From Schleiferiaceae bacterium (lineage in GTDB: Bacteria > Bacteroidota > Bacteroidia > Flavobacteriales > Schleiferiaceae), in assembly GCA_029254375.1 (NCBI GenBank), contig JAQWXR010000018.1, positions 1-64,000 of the forward strand: a stretch of DNA of 64,000 bases, read 5' to 3'. The stretch's first letter is position 1. Each line of letters opens with the position of its first letter. The notes below the pieces were generated by a model. That model searched no databases. It saw only the letters and a list, made by a program, of their open reading frames with translations, and had not been told where the DNA came from. Position numbers and translations under genes: made by a program. Of the stretch, positions 25,575 through 34,913 are shown piece after piece.

Positions 25575-26012
25575 ATGGCTGAGCCCTTTAAGCAAAATCC
25601 TATAGACAAAGATAAAGTAGCCGAAAACCCTGGCCTCTTGCCCTATGCCCACCACGTGGGAGGCGTGCCTATTGTGCCTACTCAAGAAGGCATTCAGCGC
25701 TCGTCTGCGCTATCGTCGATGGACTTTCAAACGGATCTTCAACTGGGACAAATTAAAGAACAGATGGAGCTTTTGGCAGAGCAAGCCCGGAGCATTCAAA
25801 AGCGTAAGCAAGTCTCTGAGTGGATCTACAATGCAAAAATTTCGTTCAAGCCTGAAGTGAACCACGTCTACCACTTGTACGAGCGAGAAGATGGCAGCTT
25901 TACATTGTCCCTTTTGAGCCCGGAAGAGTTTGCTTTGAGTTTGCGCCAACTTGGACGATTCGTTCATACGATTCGCCTTTTGGGCGATCACACATGGCAT
26001 ATTGAACGATAA
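25575..26012 (+). CDS. DUF2452 family protein
   Basis: A 145-residue DUF2452 protein, function unknown. The segments NPIDKDKVAENPGLLPYAHHVGG, QTDLQLGQIKEQMELLAEQA and YNAKISFKPEVNHVYHLYERE are near-invariant in the family in Bacteroidota. There are no membrane segments or catalytic motifs. The stop is immediately followed by the ATG of the esterase gene without a gap. Confidence 0.9.
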   Translation: MAEPFKQNPIDKDKVAENPGLLPYAHHVGGVPIVPTQEGIQRSSALSSMDFQTDLQLGQIKEQMELLAEQARSIQKRKQVSEWIYNAKISFKPEVNHVYHLYEREDGSFTLSLLSPEEFALSLRQLGRFVHTIRLLGDHTWHIER

Positions 26013-26672
26013 ATGCAGCATCCCTCCCCCATTGCATTATTGGATTCCCGCTTTGAACCCTGTAAATCGGGTGAATTGCATCCTCAGGAAGTATGGTTAC
26101 TGCATGGGTATGCGAGCAATCAAGACGATTTATTTGGCTTTGCCCCCTACCTATCTAAGGCATTTTCCGTTCGATCCCTTCGAGCTACGCAGCCTTTAGA
26201 TTTTGGCGGCTACGCGTGGTACGCCCTTTCCTTTGATGAACAAGGTATCCGCCATACGAATGAGCAAGAAGCCCTTCGGTCCATCGATCGGGTGGCTGAA
26301 GCCCTTCATTGGTATGCGCTAGAGCACCCAGACTCCCCACGCCCGATACTCGTGGGATTTTCGCAGGGCGGCATTTTGAGTAATGCCATAGCCACCAAAT
26401 ACCCTGAATTAATCAAAGCCGTGGCTGCCATTGCGAGTTACTTTCCGGTTGAATGGAGCTTTCTAGAAGCCCCCGTATCCCCTGTCCCTCATTGGTTAGC
26501 CATTGGATCGGAGGATGGGGTTGTTCCAACTACATTGTCTTTGCCCAGTTTTGAAAAAGCCAAATCCAAATTCGGCATTCCACTTGAGATCAAAACTTAC
26601 CCTATGCCCCACACCATCAGCCCGGCGTGCTTTAATGATCTAGTTTCCTGGCTGAAGAAACAGCTAGATTAG
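26013..26672 (+). CDS. Alpha/beta hydrolase (phospholipase/carboxylesterase type)
   Basis: A 219-residue serine hydrolase similar to the Est/YpfH carboxylesterase group. LLHGYASNQDDLFGFAPYL forms the oxyanion region, GFSQGG (Ser117) is the nucleophile elbow, GSEDGVVP carries the likely Asp and MPHTISP the His. It is cytoplasmic, as there is no signal peptide. It starts at the base after the DUF2452 stop and its end overlaps convergent pnuC by 4 nt. Confidence 0.85.
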   Translation: MQHPSPIALLDSRFEPCKSGELHPQEVWLLHGYASNQDDLFGFAPYLSKAFSVRSLRATQPLDFGGYAWYALSFDEQGIRHTNEQEALRSIDRVAEALHWYALEHPDSPRPILVGFSQGGILSNAIATKYPELIKAVAAIASYFPVEWSFLEAPVSPVPHWLAIGSEDGVVPTTLSLPSFEKAKSKFGIPLEIKTYPMPHTISPACFNDLVSWLKKQLD

Positions 26673-27217
26673 GCTTTCAATTCTCTTTTCCAGATCTGCA
26701 GCCCTCTCCACGCCATTGCCATCATTATCGCCGAATATGCGGCATAAATGGGAAGATCCCGGACAAAACACAAAAATACCATGGCCAAATTTGTTATGAT
26801 CCATGTGTGCCAATTTTCAATGACCCTTTTTGCTTGAAGGTAGGTTGCGATCAGACTAAATGTGAAAATGCTCGAATCCAAAAGGGGGTTAGGATTTGGA
26901 CTGTAGAGTGCAAAGACTAAGGCAAGGCTAGCCGAACAGGCGATTCCGAGAAATAATCCAAGCCAAGCTTCTTTTCGTTTTAATGAACGCATCAAGCCAG
27001 TGACTCCGGGTCTACCCCATTGCATCCAACCATATACAGCCATGGCAGAATAGGCCAGATTCAATGTAGACTCTAGATAGAGATTTTGTGCAAAGAACAA
27101 GAAGGACGCTAAAAGGCATCCCAAGAGGCCCGCGGGCCATGCCCAGCGTTTATGACGAATGAGCCCTAAAACATAGAGGAGATTGAACAGGGCAGAAAAT
27201 CCTTCGACCCAGCGCAT
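26669..27217 (-). CDS. pnuC: Nicotinamide riboside transporter PnuC
   Basis: An integral membrane protein of 182 residues with about six hydrophobic segments, for example GFSALFNLLYVLGLI, AWPAGLLGCLLASFLFFAQ and WIITNLAMVFLCFV. WAWPAGLLG, LYLESTLNLAYSAMAVYGWMQW and WHTWIITNL are PnuC signatures. PnuC proteins import nicotinamide riboside (or thiamine in PnuT relatives) by facilitated diffusion, with trapping by a kinase; the NadR-like gene at 6.9-7.4 kb is a candidate partner. It lies 5 nt downstream of sucC, likely co-transcribed. Confidence 0.85.
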   Translation of the reverse strand: MRWVEGFSALFNLLYVLGLIRHKRWAWPAGLLGCLLASFLFFAQNLYLESTLNLAYSAMAVYGWMQWGRPGVTGLMRSLKRKEAWLGLFLGIACSASLALVFALYSPNPNPLLDSSIFTFSLIATYLQAKRVIENWHTWIITNLAMVFLCFVRDLPIYAAYSAIMMAMAWRGLQIWKRELKA

Positions 27218-27222
27218 ACTCT

Positions 27223-28413
27223 TTATCCCACCAGTTCTTTGACGAGATCTGCGGCTTCTTTCAGTTGAATCGCGGAGTAGACCTTGAGGCCACTTTCATC
27301 AATCAACTTTTTGGCCTCAGCGGCGTTTGTTCCTTGGAGGCGAACGATAATGGGCACAGGAATTTCACCAATGCTAGCATAGGCGTCCACAATACCTTGA
27401 GCTACCCGGTCGCAGCGGACAATACCTCCGAAGATGTTCACCAGGATGGCTTTGACGTTGTGATCTTCAAGAATGATGCGGAAGGCTTTTTCTACGCGCT
27501 CAGCATTGGCGGTGCCTCCTACATCCAAGAAGTTAGCGGGGTTGCCACCAGCCATTTTGATGATGTCCATCGTGGCCATGGCCAGTCCAGCGCCGTTGAC
27601 CATGCACCCTACGTTGCCATCGAGCTTTACAAAGTTCAATCCAGCCTGGTCTGCTTTGACTTCGGTCGGGTCTTCTTCGCGGAAGTCGCGCAAAGCAGCT
27701 AATTCTGGGTGACGGAAAAGCCCATTGCCATCCAGTGCGACTTTGGCGTCGACGGCCATAATCTTATTGTCGCTGGTCTTCAACACAGGGTTGATTTCGA
27801 ATAAGCTCGCGTCAATGCCTTGGTATGCGGCCATCAAACTCTTTACAAAGACGACCATTTCTTTAAATGCAACGCCCGAAAGCCCCAGATTGAAGGCAAT
27901 TCGGCGTGCTTGAAAGTCTTGAAGCCCCACCGAAGGATCAATGCTTTCGGTAAATATTTTTTCGGGGCTGCGCTCCGCGACGGCTTCGATATCCATGCCG
28001 CCCTCGGGGCTATACATGATCATGTTGCGTCCCGCAGCGCGGTCTAAAAGGATGCTCATGTAGTACTCCTCCGTTTCGCTTTCGCCCGGATAGTACACAT
28101 CTTCAGCAATCAGCACTTGATGCACCTTCTTGCCTTCTTTAGAGGTCTGAGGGGTCACCAGTTGCATTCCAATGATGTCTGTTGCGCGGGCTTTTACCTC
28201 CTCAAGGTTTTTTGCCAACTTGACTCCACCGCCTTTGCCTCGTCCACCTGCGTGTACTTGAGCTTTGACCACATACCATTGGGTCCCAGTTTCTGCGGTG
28301 ATGGCCTTAGCGGCTTCAACGGCTTCTTCTGGGCTGCTCGCGACCTTGCCGCGTTGAACACGCACGCCATAAGAGGCGAGAATATCTTTTCCTTGGTATT
28401 CGTGGAGATTCAT
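27223..28413 (-). CDS. sucC: Succinyl-CoA ligase (ADP-forming), beta subunit
   Basis: Nucleotide- and substrate-binding subunit of succinyl-CoA synthetase, 396 residues. The N-terminal ATP-grasp domain begins MNLHEYQGKDILASYGVRVQRG and includes KAQVHAGGRGKGGGVKLA; the C-terminal ligase domain has LFEINPVL, GLAMATMDIIKMAGG, DVGGTANAE and ILVNIFGGIVRCD. The sequence is complete. The alpha subunit gene is at the window start. A TACCTTTG box 25 nt upstream drives it, and pnuC follows 5 nt downstream. Confidence 0.97.
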   Translation of the reverse strand: MNLHEYQGKDILASYGVRVQRGKVASSPEEAVEAAKAITAETGTQWYVVKAQVHAGGRGKGGGVKLAKNLEEVKARATDIIGMQLVTPQTSKEGKKVHQVLIAEDVYYPGESETEEYYMSILLDRAAGRNMIMYSPEGGMDIEAVAERSPEKIFTESIDPSVGLQDFQARRIAFNLGLSGVAFKEMVVFVKSLMAAYQGIDASLFEINPVLKTSDNKIMAVDAKVALDGNGLFRHPELAALRDFREEDPTEVKADQAGLNFVKLDGNVGCMVNGAGLAMATMDIIKMAGGNPANFLDVGGTANAERVEKAFRIILEDHNVKAILVNIFGGIVRCDRVAQGIVDAYASIGEIPVPIIVRLQGTNAAEAKKLIDESGLKVYSAIQLKEAADLVKELVG

Positions 28414-28438
28414 ACGTATAGCTTTCTTAAGTGCTCGG

Positions 28439-28446
28439 CAAAGGTA
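28439..28446 (-). promoter_or_regulatory. -7 box TACCTTTG of sucC
   Basis: Exact TAnnTTTG on the minus strand, 25 nt before the sucC ATG at 28413, in the 72-bp gap to divergent lolD. Confidence 0.55.
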
Positions 28447-28471
28447 CTTCTCGAATCCTGGAAATCCGCGC

Positions 28472-28479
28472 TACTTTTG
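28472..28479 (+). promoter_or_regulatory. -7 box TACTTTTG of lolD
   Basis: Exact TAnnTTTG, 6 nt before the ATG at 28486. It supports that start over the ORF-track start at 28117, which lies in the antisense of sucC. Confidence 0.6.
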
Positions 28480-28485
28480 GAGTCT

Positions 28486-29139
28486 ATGTCGACTCTACTC
28501 GAAGCACGCAATTTGACTAAATCCTATGGGGAGGTATCTGTTTTAAATGGTCTTTCCCTGGAGATTGAACGTGGTGATTTTCTGGCTATTACTGGGCAAT
28601 CAGGATCCGGTAAATCCACATTACTGCACATTCTAGGCGGGTTGGATCATGCCGATTCTGGGGATTTGTTTTTTGAAGGAGAGGCCTACCCAAACCAAAG
28701 CAAAGCGGTCGATCGCTTCCGCAATACGCATTTGGGATTTGTCTTTCAATTTCACCATTTGCTTCCAGAATTTACCGCCTTAGAGAATATTTGCATGCCC
28801 GGTTGGATCGGTAAACACGAGGATATCGAAGCGCGAGCGTTGCATTGGGCAGAGGCTTTAGGAGTGGCACAACGCCTGAATCACCTCCCGTCGGCCCTCA
28901 GTGGTGGTGAACAACAGAGAGTGGCGGTAGCACGGGCTTTGGTGCACGGGCCCAAATTACTACTAGCCGATGAGCCCTCGGGGAATCTGGATCGCCAACG
29001 ATCGTCAGAATTATTTGACATTCTTCAAGACGTACGCAAACATAGCGATGTAGCCATGGTGGTGGTTACCCACTCGGAAGAATGGGCGGCAAAGGCCGAT
29101 CGAACTTTACACTTGAGTGATGGCGCATGGCGCAGCTGA
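28486..29139 (+). CDS. lolD: ABC transporter ATP-binding protein, LolD-like
   Basis: ABC ATPase of 217 residues. Walker A GQSGSGKST (37-45), Q-loop FVFQFHHLLPEFTALEN, signature LSGGEQQR (138-145), Walker B LLLADEP and the H-loop THSEEW are all present. The FQFHHLLPEFTALEN stretch is close to LolD, the ATPase that releases lipoproteins to LolA in the periplasm, but the same subfamily also contains MacB/FtsE-like ATPases. No lolC/E permease is adjacent. It overlaps the TIGR02757 gene by 13 nt. Confidence 0.85.
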   Translation: MSTLLEARNLTKSYGEVSVLNGLSLEIERGDFLAITGQSGSGKSTLLHILGGLDHADSGDLFFEGEAYPNQSKAVDRFRNTHLGFVFQFHHLLPEFTALENICMPGWIGKHEDIEARALHWAEALGVAQRLNHLPSALSGGEQQRVAVARALVHGPKLLLADEPSGNLDRQRSSELFDILQDVRKHSDVAMVVVTHSEEWAAKADRTLHLSDGAWRS

Positions 29140-29948
29140 TTCCGGCCGAAGAATTAAAAAGCTGGCTAAATGCTTGGTCTCAGCGATATGAGCAAGTAGA
29201 TTTTATTCCACTTGATCCGATTTCCATTCCCCACCGATACGAGTCTCCTGAGGACATCGAGTGCGTGGCCTTCATGACGGCCACGATTGCCTGGGGACGA
29301 AGAGCTTCCATTCTGCAGAGTGCGCATCGCATGTTTGAGCCGATGGGAAATTCCCCCGTGGCCTTCCTCGTCGATGCGAATGAAGAGGATTTAGAAAGCC
29401 TCGTTTGGGCTCATCGCACCTTCTTGCCAGAGGATGGCTTGCGCTTCATGAAATCGTTGCAATCTTGGTATCAGAAGCATAACAGTCTGGCGCATGGCTT
29501 TGAGCTAAAGCGCGGTGAAACGGACTATCACGCGGCAATTGATCGATTTAGATTCGTCTTCGCTACCCACTGGCTAGATTCACGTTCGGCGAAACACCTA
29601 GCCTCTCCGGCTCAAGGGTCTGCCGCCAAACGTTTACATCTGTTTTTGCGTTGGATGGTGCGTTCCTCGAACAAAGGAGTGGACTTCGGCCTTTGGAATG
29701 CTGATCCAAGCTTCCTATCCTGCCCGCTGGATGTTCACAGTGGCAATGTCGCTCGTGCTTTGGGCTTATTGGATCGCAAAGCGAATGATCAAAAGGCTGT
29801 TTTAGAATTAGATCTAGCCTTGAGAAGCATGGACCCCAAAGACCCTGTGCGCTATGATTTTGCGCTTTTTGGCCTCGGAGAAGCGGGTATTTTAAAGGAA
29901 GGATTTGCTGGTGATGCCTACACGGACTTCGTACCTTCCCCACGATGA
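29127..29948 (+). CDS. TIGR02757 family (DUF2400) protein
   Basis: A 273-residue cytoplasmic protein of the TIGR02757/DUF2400 family. Motifs: DPISIPHRYESPEDIECVAF, TATIAWGRRASI, FLRWMVRSSNKGVDFGLW and PLDVHSGNVARALGLL, the last resembling the helix-hairpin-helix end of DNA glycosylases of the HhH-GPD type. A DNA-repair role is plausible and fits co-transcription with rarA, but none is established that I know of. It overlaps lolD by 13 nt and rarA by 4 nt (ATGA). Confidence 0.85.
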   Translation: MAQLIPAEELKSWLNAWSQRYEQVDFIPLDPISIPHRYESPEDIECVAFMTATIAWGRRASILQSAHRMFEPMGNSPVAFLVDANEEDLESLVWAHRTFLPEDGLRFMKSLQSWYQKHNSLAHGFELKRGETDYHAAIDRFRFVFATHWLDSRSAKHLASPAQGSAAKRLHLFLRWMVRSSNKGVDFGLWNADPSFLSCPLDVHSGNVARALGLLDRKANDQKAVLELDLALRSMDPKDPVRYDFALFGLGEAGILKEGFAGDAYTDFVPSPR

Positions 29949-31219
29949 GTAACGCCCCACTAGCCGAACGAATGCGGCCTAAAAAGCTGAGCGATTATGC
30001 CGGCCAACATCATGTTGTGGGTGCCAAAGGGGCGCTTCAGCCTGCCCTTGATCAAAAACGATTACCCTCACTCCTCTTCTGGGGACCTCCAGGCGTTGGT
30101 AAGACGACCCTCGCGCAGTTACTTGCAGAGCAGGTCGATATGCCGTTCACGGCCATATCCGCCATTTCGAGCGGAGTAAAGGAAGTCCGAGAGGTGATTC
30201 AACGTGCTGAAAAGGATCGAATGTTTCATCCGCGCGGGCGGGTGCTTTTCATTGATGAAATCCACCGCTTTAGCAAGTCTCAACAAGATGCCTTACTCGC
30301 TGCGGTGGAAAAAGGCACGATTACTTTGATCGGAGCCACAACCGAAAACCCCAGTTTTGAAGTCAATTCTGCCCTATTGTCGCGTTGCCAGTTATTTGTT
30401 CTGAAATCACTTGAAGAGGAAGAGCTTATTCCTCTAGGAATTAAGGCAATAAGTTCAGATGAATTCTTAAAAAGTACCGCAGTAAGCGAAGTAAACTTTA
30501 AAGCGATATACGGCTTCACCGGTGGCGATGCTCGACGGTTCCTGAATACGCTAGAGAGCCTGTGTCTCGTCGCTAAAAATGACGGCCGATCCCAAATAGA
30601 TTCGGACTTTGTCCTAGAACACGCTCCAAAAATGGCTCCTAAGTATGACCGTGCAGGAGAACAACATTATGATATCGCTTCGGCACTTATCAAATCTATT
30701 CGAGGTAGCGATCCGCAGGCGACTGTGTATTGGCTAGCACGTATGATAGCAGGGGGAGAGAGTCCCACCTTCATCGCCCGAAGGTTATTGATTGCCGCAG
30801 CTGAGGATGTTGGCTTAGCCAATCCCAATGCATTGACCGTGGCCACGGCTTGTTTCCATGCGGTAGAGCGTCTTGGCATGCCTGAAGGTCGGAATCCTTT
30901 GAGTGAATGTGCCATCTACTTAGCAAGTAGCCCAAAGTCGAACCGGGCCTATTTGGCCATCAATGCCGCCTTAAAAGAGGTGCAACAGTCAGGGGATTTG
31001 GAAGTTCCGCTTCATTTGCGAAATGCCCCGACTCAGACCATGAAGGATTTGGGCTATGGAGAGGCATACCGTTATCCGCATGACTTCCCGGGCAGTTTCG
31101 TTTCCCAAAACTACCTACCCAAAGGTCTATTTGAAAACCAGTTTTATACGCCCGGAGAGAATCCAACCGAAGTGCGCATCTCGGAATGGCTCAATGCCCG
31201 CTGGTCGAAAGAATCATGA
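29945..31219 (+). CDS. rarA: Replication-associated recombination protein A
   Basis: RarA/MgsA/WRNIP1 AAA+ ATPase, 424 residues, which acts at stalled forks with SSB. LAERMRPKKLSDYAGQHHVVG is the family N-terminus, GPPGVGKT (47-54) Walker A, FIDEIHRF Walker B, GATTENPSFEVNSALLSRC sensor 1/arginine finger, and the C-terminal tetramerisation domain includes RMIAGGESPTFIARRL and DVGLANP. Its 3' end overlaps the convergent OmpA-family gene by 29 nt. It is the last gene of lolD-TIGR02757-rarA. Confidence 0.95.
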   Translation: MSNAPLAERMRPKKLSDYAGQHHVVGAKGALQPALDQKRLPSLLFWGPPGVGKTTLAQLLAEQVDMPFTAISAISSGVKEVREVIQRAEKDRMFHPRGRVLFIDEIHRFSKSQQDALLAAVEKGTITLIGATTENPSFEVNSALLSRCQLFVLKSLEEEELIPLGIKAISSDEFLKSTAVSEVNFKAIYGFTGGDARRFLNTLESLCLVAKNDGRSQIDSDFVLEHAPKMAPKYDRAGEQHYDIASALIKSIRGSDPQATVYWLARMIAGGESPTFIARRLLIAAAEDVGLANPNALTVATACFHAVERLGMPEGRNPLSECAIYLASSPKSNRAYLAINAALKEVQQSGDLEVPLHLRNAPTQTMKDLGYGEAYRYPHDFPGSFVSQNYLPKGLFENQFYTPGENPTEVRISEWLNARWSKES

Positions 31220-33146
31220 TTTCCGTCCGGCGGTTTAGGGCTTGCCCCGCTTCCGTCTCGTTGGAGGCTAGAGGTCGAGCTGCACCAAAGCCTTTGGCCC
31301 GCATGCGTTCCCGAGCGACACCCTGAGCAACCAAGGCCTCAAGAACCGCTGCACAGCGCTTATCACTTAGCGCCTGGTTATACATAGTTGAACCTTGGTT
31401 ATCTGTGTGGCCCTCTACCTGAATTTCCAAGGAGGGATTTTCTTGAAGCCAGCCGGCTACGCGATAGATTTCGACCATGGAAGCAGGCAATAGCTCGGCT
31501 TCGTCAAAGGCGAACAGCAAATTATTCAGACGGAAGGCATCTCCTATGTGCGTTTTGCGCAGGAAAACGGTGTCCTTTTGCACATTTCCAGCACGCTCTT
31601 CTGTGAGGAGCCGGTAGCTCTCAAAATTGTAGCCAGGGGCTTGTACACTGAAGGCCATTTGTGTGTTTAAGGGTAAGCTGGTTTCAAATAGAGGGCCCGA
31701 ATGCGTTACTTCTTGCTTCAAACCTTGACGTGATATGGACCATTTAGCCGCGGGAAGGGCCTCCCTCGTTTCCACATCCAGGGCATAAACCTCAAGCCAT
31801 ACGATGGGATTAGCACGCGCCTCTGCGGGAAGTTCAAATTCAAAAATGACGGGAAGGTTATTCGATTCGGGGGCTATTTCAGTACCGTAGGTGCTTATTT
31901 CCTCTTCCCAAACCGATTCACCGAGCAATCCGCCCGACAAGAAACCGCTAAGGCCATCAGGAGCCACAACCAAGCCAAAATTGTCCAAATGGTCGTTAAT
32001 GGGATAGCCTAAATTCTCGGGAACTGACCAGCTGCCGTCGGACTGCCATACAGACTTGTAAAGGTCCATGCCCCCCATGCCCACATGACTTGTGGAAGCA
32101 AAGTACAAGGTCTTACCATCTGCATGCAGGAAAGGGCTAAACTCATTTCCCTTACCGTTAATGGTAGCTGGCAACACCTCTGCCTTGCTCCAGTTTTCGC
32201 CATCCCAGCGGCTCATCCAAATATTGGAATGGCTTCCCGGCTTCTTGGAATCCCGAATAAAAAAGAGGTGCTGTCCATCCGCCGAAAGGCATGGCTGGGT
32301 CTCCCATTGGGGGGTGTTTACGGCGGCCCCTATGTTCTTTCCTTGGGTCCAGCCAAAGTGGGTAAATTCGGACAAGTAGATATCACACGAGCCATAGCCA
32401 TCTTCTCTCTCGCAGCCCGCGAAGACCATTCGGTGTTCATCCCCTTGGACCGAAACAGCGCCCTCATTCAGCAAGGTGTTGATCCAACCCTCCACTTTGT
32501 GCGGAACAGCCCAACCCAATGAGTCTCCAGCAAACGTGCTATAGATGTTTTCATCCCGTGGTATTTGGTGGTAGTTGCGCCCTGTAAAGTACAAGGTGCT
32601 TTGGTCGCCAGAGATGCTTGGAAAGAAGTAGGATTCAGGAAAGCGTTTTCCCGTTTGGACGTTTTTAATGCTTCTTGGCACAATGCCGAGCGAAGGGGTT
32701 TGGCGCGCTTGTAGTCCAAAAGCCGCATTCGCTTGGAGGCGTTTAGCATCTATAATTTGGGTCTCGGGGAGGCGTTCAAGAGCGAGATAGGCAGACCAAG
32801 CAGTCAGTGAAGTTTGGTATCCCCCAAAACCCAAAGCGGCGCGACCCAGGTTAAAATACCCTGCACGGGCTGAGCCGGTATGAGCGGCTTGACCGAGGGC
32901 GTCAAAGCACTTCGTCGAATCATCCCAACCCTCATAAAGTTCTCCAAGGGCTAACCAGGCGGCCGGATATTTGGGATCCAACTTTACGGCGCGTAGAAAG
33001 TGCTTTTCTGCTTTGAATAGGTTACCCGTTGGATAGAGGAATTCCCGAATGCCCTTTTGATAGGCCGAAACAGCCCCTCTGCTTTGAGCAAGAAGCGGGA
33101 TGCTCCATCCACAAAGCAGCGTGAATAAAATGACTCGAATACCCAT
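31191..33146 (-). CDS. OmpA-family protein with TPR and PD40 (WD40-like) repeats
   Basis: Exported outer-membrane-associated protein of 651 residues. MGIRVILFTLLCGWSIPLLAQ is a signal peptide. Order: TPR-like repeats (about 25-130, FLRAVKLDPKYPAAWLALGELYEG), PD40 beta-propeller repeats (SGDQSTLYFTGRN, LSADGQHLFFIRDSKKPG, HADGKTLYFASTSHVGMGG), a beta-sandwich, and a C-terminal OmpA domain (LEIQVEGHTDNQGS, NQALSDKRCAAV, NRRTEIMIL) that binds peptidoglycan. Relatives are common in Bacteroidota and some act in gliding or T9SS contexts; no such genes adjoin. It overlaps rarA at the 3' end and is divergent from fur. Confidence 0.9.
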   Translation of the reverse strand: MGIRVILFTLLCGWSIPLLAQSRGAVSAYQKGIREFLYPTGNLFKAEKHFLRAVKLDPKYPAAWLALGELYEGWDDSTKCFDALGQAAHTGSARAGYFNLGRAALGFGGYQTSLTAWSAYLALERLPETQIIDAKRLQANAAFGLQARQTPSLGIVPRSIKNVQTGKRFPESYFFPSISGDQSTLYFTGRNYHQIPRDENIYSTFAGDSLGWAVPHKVEGWINTLLNEGAVSVQGDEHRMVFAGCEREDGYGSCDIYLSEFTHFGWTQGKNIGAAVNTPQWETQPCLSADGQHLFFIRDSKKPGSHSNIWMSRWDGENWSKAEVLPATINGKGNEFSPFLHADGKTLYFASTSHVGMGGMDLYKSVWQSDGSWSVPENLGYPINDHLDNFGLVVAPDGLSGFLSGGLLGESVWEEEISTYGTEIAPESNNLPVIFEFELPAEARANPIVWLEVYALDVETREALPAAKWSISRQGLKQEVTHSGPLFETSLPLNTQMAFSVQAPGYNFESYRLLTEERAGNVQKDTVFLRKTHIGDAFRLNNLLFAFDEAELLPASMVEIYRVAGWLQENPSLEIQVEGHTDNQGSTMYNQALSDKRCAAVLEALVAQGVARERMRAKGFGAARPLASNETEAGQALNRRTEIMILSTSGH

Positions 33147-33204
33147 GGTAAAGCACTAAGGTACGCGTGTAAAACTGTAACTTCGCCTCTGATCTACAAC
33201 GGCC

Positions 33205-33642
33205 ATGAGTGCTTCATCGTTTGACCAAGTCAAACAGGTTTTTACGGAGTTTTTAGAGACCAACGGGCAGCGTAAAACGCCCGAACGCTATGCCATACTC
33301 CATGAAATTTATTCTCAGGATGATCACTTTGACATTGAATCACTCTATGGTTCAATGAAAATCAAGAACTACCGTGTTTCTCGGGCGACCTTATATAACA
33401 CAATAGACCTGCTGTTGCAATGCGGTTTGGTGCGGAAGCATCAATTTGGTCAATCTCAAGCCCAGTACGAGAAGTCGTATTTCAACAAACAACACGACCA
33501 TGTCATTTTAGTCGATAGTGGGGAAGTAAAAGAGTTCTGCGACCCCAGAATTCAGCAAATCAAACAAAGCATTGAAGAGGTGTTTGGAGTGGAAGTCACC
33601 GGCCATCAACTCTATATATACGCAAAATCCAAAAAGGAATGA
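33205..33642 (+). CDS. fur: Fur family transcriptional regulator
   Basis: Metal-responsive repressor, 145 residues. The winged helix spans about 1-90 ([49 protein letters not shown]), followed by the dimerisation/metal domain with [18 protein letters not shown]. The usual structural-zinc CxxC (LDCG) is VDSG, as in many Bacteroidota Fur proteins, so only regulatory and partial sites remain. It could sense iron, zinc or peroxide. Its stop overlaps the purA start as ATGA. A TAACTTCG near-match to the -7 box lies 19 nt upstream. Confidence 0.93.
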   Translation: MSASSFDQVKQVFTEFLETNGQRKTPERYAILHEIYSQDDHFDIESLYGSMKIKNYRVSRATLYNTIDLLLQCGLVRKHQFGQSQAQYEKSYFNKQHDHVILVDSGEVKEFCDPRIQQIKQSIEEVFGVEVTGHQLYIYAKSKKE

Positions 33643-34913
33643 ATCACGGAGCAGACATTTTACTCGGCCTGCAATGGGGGGACGAGGGAAAAGGTAAAAT
33701 TGTTGACGTACTCACTAAGAAGTATGATGTCGTTGCACGCTTTCAAGGGGGCCCCAATGCAGGTCACACGCTGGAATTCAACGGAATCAAACATGTTTTG
33801 CACACGATTCCGTCGGGTATTTTTCATGAAAACGCCATGAACATCATCGGCCATGGTGTCGTGATGGACCCGGTGATTTTCTGCAAGGAAATTGACAAAT
33901 TGATGGAGCTAGAGCCAAAATGCCTGGATCGACTGCAGATTTCCCGCAAGGCACATTTGATTTTACCTACGCACCGCCTTTTAGATGCAGCTTCAGAAGC
34001 GGCTAAGGGCAAGAACAAAATCGGTTCGACCCTCAAAGGCATTGGCCCAACCTATATGGATAAGACAGGCCGAAATGGTTTGCGTATCGGAGATATTGAA
34101 TTGCCTGATTTCTTGGACCGCTACAATGCGCTGAAGGCTAAGCACATGCAAATGCTTGGGGATTTCGTGCCTGTCTTCGACTTAGACGAAGCGGAAGCAG
34201 CTTGGATGGCTTCGATCGATCGCCTCCGCCCGATGCAATTGGCCGATACCGATGTACTCATTCAAGAGGCCTATAAATCAGGTAAGCGAATATTAGCTGA
34301 AGGGGCTCAAGGAACACTCTTGGATATTGACTTCGGTACCTACCCGTATGTCACATCTTCAACGACTACTGCTGCTGGAGCCTGCACAGGCTTGGGTCTT
34401 GCGCCAAATCGCATTGGAGACGTACTGGGGATTTTCAAAGCCTATTGTACCCGCGTGGGTAGTGGCCCCTTCCCTACCGAGCTAGATAATGACCTGGGTC
34501 AGGCTATTCGTGATAAAGGCCATGAATATGGCAGCACCACGGGACGTCCTCGCCGCACCGGTTGGTTGGACCTCCCTGCACTGCGCTATGCCGTCGAAAT
34601 AAACGGAGTGACCCAGCTCATGATGATGAAGGCCGATGTGCTTTCAGGAATGAAAGAGCTAGAGGTTTGCACAGGCTACAAATACCGCGGCGAAACCATT
34701 AGCCATCTACCCTATTCTTTAGAAGAAGATCTTTTGGAGCCTGTGTATACCACGCTCAGAGGCTGGGACGAAGATTTGACAGGCGTAACTGACGTGAATC
34801 ACCTTCCTCAGTCATTAATTGACTACACCCGATTCATAGAACAAGAAACGGGCGTTCCCATCGTTCTTATCTCTGTGGGACCTGATCGCGAACAAACTTT
34901 GTGGCGTGCATGA
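33639..34913 (+). CDS. purA: Adenylosuccinate synthetase
   Basis: GTP-dependent first step from IMP to AMP, 424 residues. [16 protein letters not shown] at residues 10-25 is the P-loop with catalytic Asp14, followed by GGPNAGHT with catalytic His, [38 protein letters not shown] and [13 protein letters not shown]. Complete and typical. Start overlaps fur by 4 nt and stop overlaps the OstA-like gene by 4 nt; the order fur-purA-ostA-like implies translational coupling. Confidence 0.97.
   Translation: MNHGADILLGLQWGDEGKGKIVDVLTKKYDVVARFQGGPNAGHTLEFNGIKHVLHTIPSGIFHENAMNIIGHGVVMDPVIFCKEIDKLMELEPKCLDRLQISRKAHLILPTHRLLDAASEAAKGKNKIGSTLKGIGPTYMDKTGRNGLRIGDIELPDFLDRYNALKAKHMQMLGDFVPVFDLDEAEAAWMASIDRLRPMQLADTDVLIQEAYKSGKRILAEGAQGTLLDIDFGTYPYVTSSTTTAAGACTGLGLAPNRIGDVLGIFKAYCTRVGSGPFPTELDNDLGQAIRDKGHEYGSTTGRPRRTGWLDLPALRYAVEINGVTQLMMMKADVLSGMKELEVCTGYKYRGETISHLPYSLEEDLLEPVYTTLRGWDEDLTGVTDVNHLPQSLIDYTRFIEQETGVPIVLISVGPDREQTLWRA

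Noticed and set aside
28117-28485. N-terminal extension of lolD to 28117
   Set aside because: It lies in the antisense of sucC and across both divergent promoter boxes; ABC ATPases start near MSTLLEARNLTKSYG.
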